47,091 nt of DNA from a virus, in IMG/VR virus record IMGVR_UViG_3300042691_037953, positions 1 to 47,091 of that record; one strand, given 5' to 3'. A model generated the notes under the pieces. It was not told where the DNA came from and did no database searches. It worked only from the letters and a program-made list of their open reading frames with translations. Shown here piece after piece: positions 41,487-47,091 of this stretch (the stretch's first letter is position 1; each line of letters begins with the position of its first letter). The position numbers and the translations under genes are program-made.

Positions 41487-42720
41487 AAAACTAAAAGTGT
41501 TAGTTTTAAGCGATCACCCTTTTAGCCCAAGCGGAGTCGGAACGCAAACAAAATATATGATTGATTCTTTACTAAAAACTGGTAATTATCAATTTTTATG
41601 TTTAGGAGGTGCTCTAAAACATAATGATTATCGTCCAATGAAAACAGAAGAATGGGGTGACGATTTTATCGTTGTACCAATTGATGGGTATGGGACACCA
41701 GACCATATCCGTGCATACTTAAGAGATTTTAAGCCAGATATTCTTTGGTTTATGACAGATCCGCGCTTTTGGACTTGGTTATGGAATTTTGCTCAAGAGG
41801 TTCGTGCAAATGTGCCAATGATTTATTACCATGTTTGGGACAATTATCCATACCCAAAATTTAACCGTAACTTTTATTTATCGAACGACAAAATAGTGAC
41901 AATTAGTAAATTAACAAGCGATATTGTAAGAACAGTCGCCCCAGAAGTCGAAGAAGAATATTTACCGCACGCTGTAAATCCTGAATGGTTTAAGCCTTTA
42001 GAGGAAAAAGATTATAAACAATTGATGCAAAAAAATAAAACTATGTTTTTTTGGACGAATAGAAATGCTCGTCGTAAGATGAGTGGTTCTGTACTATGGT
42101 GGTATAAACAATTTTTAGACCGCGTTGGAAACGATAAAGCATTTATGCTTATGCACACTGACCCAAAAGATCCCAATGGTCAGGATTTAGAAGCAATTGC
42201 TAAAGAGTTACAACTAACAAGAGAAAATTTTGCTATATCAAACGGTAAAGTTCCTCCACAAGTTATGGCACAATTTTATAACGCAGCTGATTGCACTATT
42301 AATATTAGTGATGCCGAAGGTTTTGGATTGTCTGTTCTTGAGTCGCTTTCCTGTGGAACCCCAGTCATAGCTAATAAAACTGGCGGTATGCAGGATCAAG
42401 TTATTAGCGAGAGTGGAGAAGAGTTTGGAGTAGCAATCGAACCAGCATCAAAAGCGATTATTGGGTCACAAGATGTACCCTACATTTATGAGGATCGTGT
42501 TTCTGGAGAAGATGTTATTCAAGCCATGATTAAAATCCATAACATGACCAGAGAAGAAAGAAAAGCTATTGGTAAAAAAGCCATAGAACATGTAAATAAA
42601 AACTTTAGCTTTGAACAATATGGTAAGAAATGGGATAAAATATTACGTGAAGTCCACGAAAAATATGGTTCTTGGGAAACACGTAAAAATTATAAATCTT
42701 GGACATTAAAGGAATTTTAA
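41476..42720 (+). CDS. GT4-family glycosyltransferase
   Basis: 414 aa. N-terminal Rossmann ('VLVLSDHPFSPSGVGTQTKYM') and C-terminal donor-binding 'DAEGFGLSVLESLSCGTPVIA' are GT-B/GT4 features. Transfers sugar from a nucleotide-sugar donor; target unknown (surface glycan or virion protein). Confidence 0.82.
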   Translation: MSDKKLKVLVLSDHPFSPSGVGTQTKYMIDSLLKTGNYQFLCLGGALKHNDYRPMKTEEWGDDFIVVPIDGYGTPDHIRAYLRDFKPDILWFMTDPRFWTWLWNFAQEVRANVPMIYYHVWDNYPYPKFNRNFYLSNDKIVTISKLTSDIVRTVAPEVEEEYLPHAVNPEWFKPLEEKDYKQLMQKNKTMFFWTNRNARRKMSGSVLWWYKQFLDRVGNDKAFMLMHTDPKDPNGQDLEAIAKELQLTRENFAISNGKVPPQVMAQFYNAADCTINISDAEGFGLSVLESLSCGTPVIANKTGGMQDQVISESGEEFGVAIEPASKAIIGSQDVPYIYEDRVSGEDVIQAMIKIHNMTREERKAIGKKAIEHVNKNFSFEQYGKKWDKILREVHEKYGSWETRKNYKSWTLKEF

Positions 42721-42721
42721 A

Positions 42722-44665
42722 ATGAAAAAAGTATTGATTAGTGGTCCTATTTTGAGTCGTTCTGGCTATGGCGAAATGGCTCGTTTTGCATTAAGATCTT
42801 TGATGAGTCAAGAAATATTTGATATTTATGTTCTTCCTACAAATTGGGGAAACACTGGTAATTTATTTGAAGAAAATGAAGAAAAAAAGTTAATTGATTC
42901 AATTTGTGTGAAAACACAACAATTTTTACATGTAACTAAAAATCAACCAAATTTTGATATTTCTATTCAAGTAACTATTCCAAACGAATGGAAAAAAATG
43001 GCTGCATATAATATTGGATATACAGCTGGGATTGAAACTAATGCAATTTCACCTGCTTGGGTGCTGCCAAGCCAGCAAATGGATAAGATAATTGTTATAA
43101 GCGAACATGCTAAAAAAAGTTTTGTAGAGCCTATCTTTGGAGATGAGAAAGGCAATAAATTTAAAGTTACAACTCCAATAGAAGTTTGCCATTTTCCAGT
43201 AAGAGACTACGCCGAAGTAAATGTAGACTTAAGCCTCAAGAATGATTTTAATTTTCTTGCAGTTTGCCAATGGGGTCCAAGAAAGAATTTGGAACAAACA
43301 ATTCAAGCTTTTGTTGAAGAGTTTAAAAATGAAGAAGTTGGTTTGGTATTAAAAATTAATACAGCAAACGACTCTTTACTTGACGCGGGTTTCACAGAAA
43401 CAAAATTAAAATTATTCCTAGATAACTTCAAAGAAAGAAAATGCTCGGTTCACTTGCTTCATGGTCATATGAGCGAAGCGGAAATGCAAGCGCTATACAA
43501 ACACCCAAAAATTAAAGCAGTTATCTCAACTACGCACGGAGAAGGTTTTGGTTTTCCATTATTTGAAGCCGCTTATAATGAAAAGCCTGTTATTGCTACT
43601 GATTGGAGCGGGCATTTAGATTTCTTGACGATGCTCGATGAGCAAGAAAAGCCTAAAAAGATGTTTGCAAAAATTGATTATGAGCTTAAACCAATTGCTA
43701 AAGAGCACGTTTGGCAAGGTGTTTTGGAAGAACAAACAAGCTGGGCGTATCCGGTACACACTTCAGTAAAAGCAAAAATGAGGGAAGTATATAAGGATTA
43801 TCCGCGTTTCCAGAGCTGGTCTAAAAAATTAAATAAATGGATTAGACAGCAATTTACAAAAGAAGTTGTTTACGGTAAATTTTCTGAATTTGCAACTGGC
43901 GAAAAGGCACTGGTTGTACCCTTAGAAAAATTGCCTAAAATTTCCATCCTTACATCAGTTTATAAAGGTGATAAATTTATAAAATCTTTTCTAGAAGATA
44001 TTACAAGGCAAACGATTTTCAAAGATAAATGCGAACTTATCATCATAAATGCAAATTCCCCAGGAAACGAAGAGCCAGTAATTAAAGAATACGTTGAAAA
44101 ATTTCCTAACAATATAATTTATAAGAGATTAGATAGTGATCCTGGTTTATATGCATGTTGGAATTTAGCTGCTAAAATGGCTACTGGAGAATTTCTTACT
44201 AATGCAAATATTGATGACAGAAAATCGCCAAAGTTTATGGAAGAATTAGCTAAAAAACTTGCAGCTTGTAGTGATGTTGACGTTGTTTATGCTGATAATT
44301 TAATTACAAATAATTCAAATGAAACTTGGGAAAAAAATACAGCAAAGTCTGTATATCCAAGCGAACAATTCTCATTAGAAGCTATGCTTCGTGGTAATCC
44401 TCCTCATTGTATGCCGATGTGGCGTAAGCGTTTACATGATAAGCATGGATATTTTGAAGAAGGCTATCGCAGCGCAAGCGATTGGGAGTTTTGGCTGCGA
44501 TGCGCTTTCAACGACGTAAAATTTGCAAAACTTAACAAACCGCTCGGGCTGTACTTCTTTAACCCAGAAGGCGTATCAACAAATATTGAAAACAATAGCT
44601 GGAAGCAGCGAGAAGAAAAAGAAGTATTTAAAAAATATCAAAAATTATTCTTGGAAAAAAAATGA
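42722..44665 (+). CDS. Bidomain glycosyltransferase (GT4 + GT2)
   Basis: 647 aa. Residues ~1-400: GT-B domain ('STTHGEGFGFPLFEAAYNEKP'). Residues ~410-647: GT2-type domain ('KISILTSVYKGDKFIKSF', 'NANIDDRKSP' as DxD-like, 'SASDWEFWLRC'). A fusion could add two successive sugars. Cytoplasmic; no membrane segment. Confidence 0.8.
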   Translation: MKKVLISGPILSRSGYGEMARFALRSLMSQEIFDIYVLPTNWGNTGNLFEENEEKKLIDSICVKTQQFLHVTKNQPNFDISIQVTIPNEWKKMAAYNIGYTAGIETNAISPAWVLPSQQMDKIIVISEHAKKSFVEPIFGDEKGNKFKVTTPIEVCHFPVRDYAEVNVDLSLKNDFNFLAVCQWGPRKNLEQTIQAFVEEFKNEEVGLVLKINTANDSLLDAGFTETKLKLFLDNFKERKCSVHLLHGHMSEAEMQALYKHPKIKAVISTTHGEGFGFPLFEAAYNEKPVIATDWSGHLDFLTMLDEQEKPKKMFAKIDYELKPIAKEHVWQGVLEEQTSWAYPVHTSVKAKMREVYKDYPRFQSWSKKLNKWIRQQFTKEVVYGKFSEFATGEKALVVPLEKLPKISILTSVYKGDKFIKSFLEDITRQTIFKDKCELIIINANSPGNEEPVIKEYVEKFPNNIIYKRLDSDPGLYACWNLAAKMATGEFLTNANIDDRKSPKFMEELAKKLAACSDVDVVYADNLITNNSNETWEKNTAKSVYPSEQFSLEAMLRGNPPHCMPMWRKRLHDKHGYFEEGYRSASDWEFWLRCAFNDVKFAKLNKPLGLYFFNPEGVSTNIENNSWKQREEKEVFKKYQKLFLEKK

Positions 44666-45555
44666 AAATATTAGTTATAGGCGGTAGAGGATTTATAGGT
44701 AGTCACTTTGTTGAGTTAGCCTTATCGCAAGGCGATGAAGTAATTGATATAGACAAAATGACTTATGCTTCTTCAAATAAATTATCATGGGATAATCACA
44801 AAAATTATAAATTAATAGTTGATGATCTTGTCTCTTTGAACCATTTACCTCCGTGCGATTGTGTAGTAAATTTTGCTGCCGAGTCGCATGTAGATAATTC
44901 CATTGAATCACCGAAAGTTTTCTTTGAGTCAAATACTAAAGGCGTCTTTAATTTATTGGAATTAATAAGAGGCAAGATTTACAATCGCCCGTTCCTGCTA
45001 CACGTCAGCACTGACGAGGTATATGGGGATATACGCGAAGAGCAATATACTGAAGAAGATAAGTTAAATCCTGGTAATCCATACTCTGCTTCTAAGGCAG
45101 CAGCAGAAATGTTTGTTATGTCCTATAATAAAACGTTTGGCTTAGAATATTTGATAACAAGAAGCTCCAATAACTATGGTGAAAGACAATACGTAGAAAA
45201 GTTGATTCCTCAAATAATCCATTCACTTGAGACTGGAAGAAAGATTCCAATTCATGGTGATGGTTCGTATGTCAGAGATTGGATATATGTAAAAGACAAT
45301 GTTGCAGCTATATATTTTCTATTAAAGAGTGGCATAAAAAATGAAATATTTAATATTTCTGCCAATAATCATATGACTAATTTAGAAGTAGTTAAAGAAA
45401 TTGCATCTTGGTATGATATTTCTGACTATAGCAAGCATATTAAATTTGTAGAAAATAGACTAGGACAAGACGTAAGATATTCAATAAGTAATGAAAAATT
45501 AAAAAAAGCTGGTTATAAATTACCAGTATTCAAGGGATTAAAAAAATTTATATGA
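44662..45555 (+). CDS. rfbB: dTDP-glucose 4,6-dehydratase-like SDR
   Basis: 297 aa. 'LVIGGRGFIGSHFVELAL' (GGxGFIG), 'NFAAESHVDNSI', 'HVSTDEVYGD', catalytic YSASK, 'IHGDGSYVRDWIYV'. Matches RmlB-like dehydratases but is somewhat short, so UDP-sugar variants are possible. Provides deoxysugar donors for the neighbouring transferases. Confidence 0.8.
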   Translation: MKILVIGGRGFIGSHFVELALSQGDEVIDIDKMTYASSNKLSWDNHKNYKLIVDDLVSLNHLPPCDCVVNFAAESHVDNSIESPKVFFESNTKGVFNLLELIRGKIYNRPFLLHVSTDEVYGDIREEQYTEEDKLNPGNPYSASKAAAEMFVMSYNKTFGLEYLITRSSNNYGERQYVEKLIPQIIHSLETGRKIPIHGDGSYVRDWIYVKDNVAAIYFLLKSGIKNEIFNISANNHMTNLEVVKEIASWYDISDYSKHIKFVENRLGQDVRYSISNEKLKKAGYKLPVFKGLKKFI

Positions 45556-46430
45556 AAAATTTTTGCACAGTAGCTGACTTTAATTTTTTAAATCGTGTTC
45601 TTGCTTTAAATAAATCATTAAAAAAATACTCCGACAAATATATTTTGCATCTATTGTGTCTAGACGACCAAATATTTAATTCTATAAATGATGAAAATAT
45701 TAAACTTTATAAATTAGAAAATTTGTATGAAAATGATAAAAGCCTTTTTCATGCTCGGAACAACGACCCGTCCAGAGAGGCATTAATAAACAGCGCTGGA
45801 AATATCGATAAAGCAAAAAGACTTCAATTTATCTGGACTTTATCGCCTTATTTTACTTGGTATTGTTTAGATACTTTAGAGTGCGATGATGTTTTATATA
45901 TAGACGCTGATATATATTTTTTTAGTAATTGGGAAAATTTATATAAACATTTAGATAAAATTAGTGTCGGCATAGTAGAACATAGGTGCGAAACATCTAC
46001 ACTAAATGGAAAATATAACGTTGGTATTGTTTATTTCAAGAACGATATTAACGGCTATAAATGCTTGACTTGGTGGAAAAATTGTCTGCTGTTTACGGAC
46101 CACCAGTATTATTCAACACATAGTTCTTGCGGCGATCAAAAATATCTAGAATTGTTCCCTGAATTATTCCAAAATGTATCTGTGCTAGATAAATTTATTG
46201 GTCATCTTGCACCTTGGAATTTTAATCAACATTTATATAAAAAAGATAAAATTTTATGGAATAATTTGGAGCAAGATTTGCTTTATTGTCATTTTTCAAA
46301 TTTTAAAACTGATTTCGATAAAAACACTTATACAGTCGCAGAGCGTCATGGTATAGTAAAGCCAAGTAATGATTTTATAAAAAAAATTTGTGATGAATAT
46401 TATGAGTCATTAAAGGAAACAAAATGTTAA
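45552..46430 (+). CDS. Glycosyltransferase, GT8-like
   Basis: 292 aa. 'VLYIDADIYFFSNWENL' contains a DxD (DAD) metal/nucleotide-sugar motif; 'KYNVGIVYFKND' and a late 'LAPWNFNQHLY' fit nucleotide-diphospho-sugar transferases with GT-A fold. Acceptor unknown. ATGA overlap with rfbB-like gene. Confidence 0.7.
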   Translation: MKNFCTVADFNFLNRVLALNKSLKKYSDKYILHLLCLDDQIFNSINDENIKLYKLENLYENDKSLFHARNNDPSREALINSAGNIDKAKRLQFIWTLSPYFTWYCLDTLECDDVLYIDADIYFFSNWENLYKHLDKISVGIVEHRCETSTLNGKYNVGIVYFKNDINGYKCLTWWKNCLLFTDHQYYSTHSSCGDQKYLELFPELFQNVSVLDKFIGHLAPWNFNQHLYKKDKILWNNLEQDLLYCHFSNFKTDFDKNTYTVAERHGIVKPSNDFIKKICDEYYESLKETKC

Positions 46431-47091
46431 AAATTGCTTTTGGTATGATTGTTTTTGAGGGAGATTATGTTCTAAGCGAGTGCTTAGAGCAAGTTTATCC
46501 TTTTGCTACACAAATTCTCATCGCAGAAGGACCAGTGAAGTATTGGCAAGATAAAGGCAGATCGACTTCAACTGACAGGACAAACGAAATCTTACACAAC
46601 TTTCCAGACCCGGAAAATAAAATTAAAATAGTTCATGGGCAATTTGCCGAAAAAGACCAACAGTGCAATGCTTATTTACAATTTTTAAGAGATGATATTG
46701 AATATTTATGGAATTTAGATAGTGATGAAGTCTATACAGCAGAAAATTTAAAAAAAATAATACAATTTCTAGAAGAAGAAAAGCCAACTAGCGTTGGAGT
46801 AAGAAGCAGAAGTTTTTATGGCGGTTTTGACCATTATCTGACTGGCTTTGAATTAAATACAGATAATTTTTTAAGAATTTTTAGAGTTGTTCCTGGTTCA
46901 ACTTGGCTTACGCATAGACCTCCAACAATAAAATATCCACAAACTGCAAACATTGTTAAAAAACACATTAGCAGCGATGAGCTTTATACCAAAACCGGCG
47001 CGGAGATGCATCACTATTCGTATGTATTTCCAAAGCAAGTGTACAATAAAATACAGTATTACAAAGCAAAAGTAAGCTTATCAAAATGTAT
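46424..47091 (+). CDS. Glycosyltransferase-like protein, truncated by window end
   Basis: About 222 residues are visible: 'MIVFEGDYVLSECLEQVYPFATQILIAEG', 'YLWNLDSDEVY' (DxD-like), 'VGVRSRSFYGG', 'WLTHRPPTIKYP'. Resembles GT2-family enzymes of glycan clusters. Overlaps the preceding gene by 7 bases; no stop before the window end. Confidence 0.7.
   Translation, partial: MLKIAFGMIVFEGDYVLSECLEQVYPFATQILIAEGPVKYWQDKGRSTSTDRTNEILHNFPDPENKIKIVHGQFAEKDQQCNAYLQFLRDDIEYLWNLDSDEVYTAENLKKIIQFLEEEKPTSVGVRSRSFYGGFDHYLTGFELNTDNFLRIFRVVPGSTWLTHRPPTIKYPQTANIVKKHISSDELYTKTGAEMHHYSYVFPKQVYNKIQYYKAKVSLSKC

Overview
The window is a piece of a large tailed-phage genome, probably infecting a Gram-negative aquatic bacterium. 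Phage origin is supported by densely packed, overlapping small genes almost all on the + strand, a large tRNA array, two peptidoglycan hydrolases, phage-typical families (MGLDMY, MSGGHF, GP88-like, DUF7249-like, DUF7695-like, PhoH, PD-(D/E)XK nuclease) and a phage-borne tmRNA. The host is not identifiable from sequence alone; lipoprotein and Sec-type signal peptides and near-consensus sigma70 promoters point to a Gram-negative host.

Layout. (1) 1-2681: small accessory genes. (2) 2700-5820: tRNA cluster driven by three tandem promoters, opened by a boxA-like element and bracketed by an 18-bp inverted repeat. It also holds several structured, non-tRNA stretches and four small CDSs. (3) 5870-6557: small genes and tRNA-Ser ended by a strong terminator. 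(4) 6562-11787: a tandem array of 22 tiny SH3-like 'VGD/VGQ' proteins (six in block A, sixteen in block B), with overlapping gene ends. (5) 11890-21441: many one-to-few-gene cassettes, each with its own 17-bp-spaced promoter, a short leader hairpin whose loop often reads AUGGU or AUGUC, and at several sites a divergent minus-strand promoter next to a GC-rich hairpin. (6) 21442-21713: a non-coding junction where base composition shifts to AT-rich. (7) 21714-32495: proteins with a shared N-terminal amphipathic segment (possible capsid-targeting or scaffold proteins), lysis enzymes, HNH and DnaQ-like nucleases, a ligase-like/HxGH nucleotidyltransferase fusion. (8) 32500-33365: an endolysin remnant, tmRNA, and an independent ~365-nt putative structured ncRNA. 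(9) 33435-40504: ClpP-like protease, lipoprotein, two tRNAs, SpoU methyltransferase, adenylosuccinate lyase, PIN-PhoH, metallopeptidase, PD-(D/E)XK nuclease. (10) 40506-end: nucleotide-sugar and glycosyltransferase genes.

How it may fit together: the near-consensus promoters would give strong host-polymerase transcription of accessory genes early in infection. tRNAs, tmRNA and ClpP could support translation and protein turnover in a degraded host. Nucleotide-metabolism genes feed replication, and the glycosylation genes would decorate virion or host surfaces. The most unusual content is the SH3-like mini-gene array, the rRNA-operon-like dressing of the tRNA cluster, the repeated leader hairpins and leaderless starts, and several unassigned structured RNAs. 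Function assignments come from recognising motifs by eye; no database search was run.
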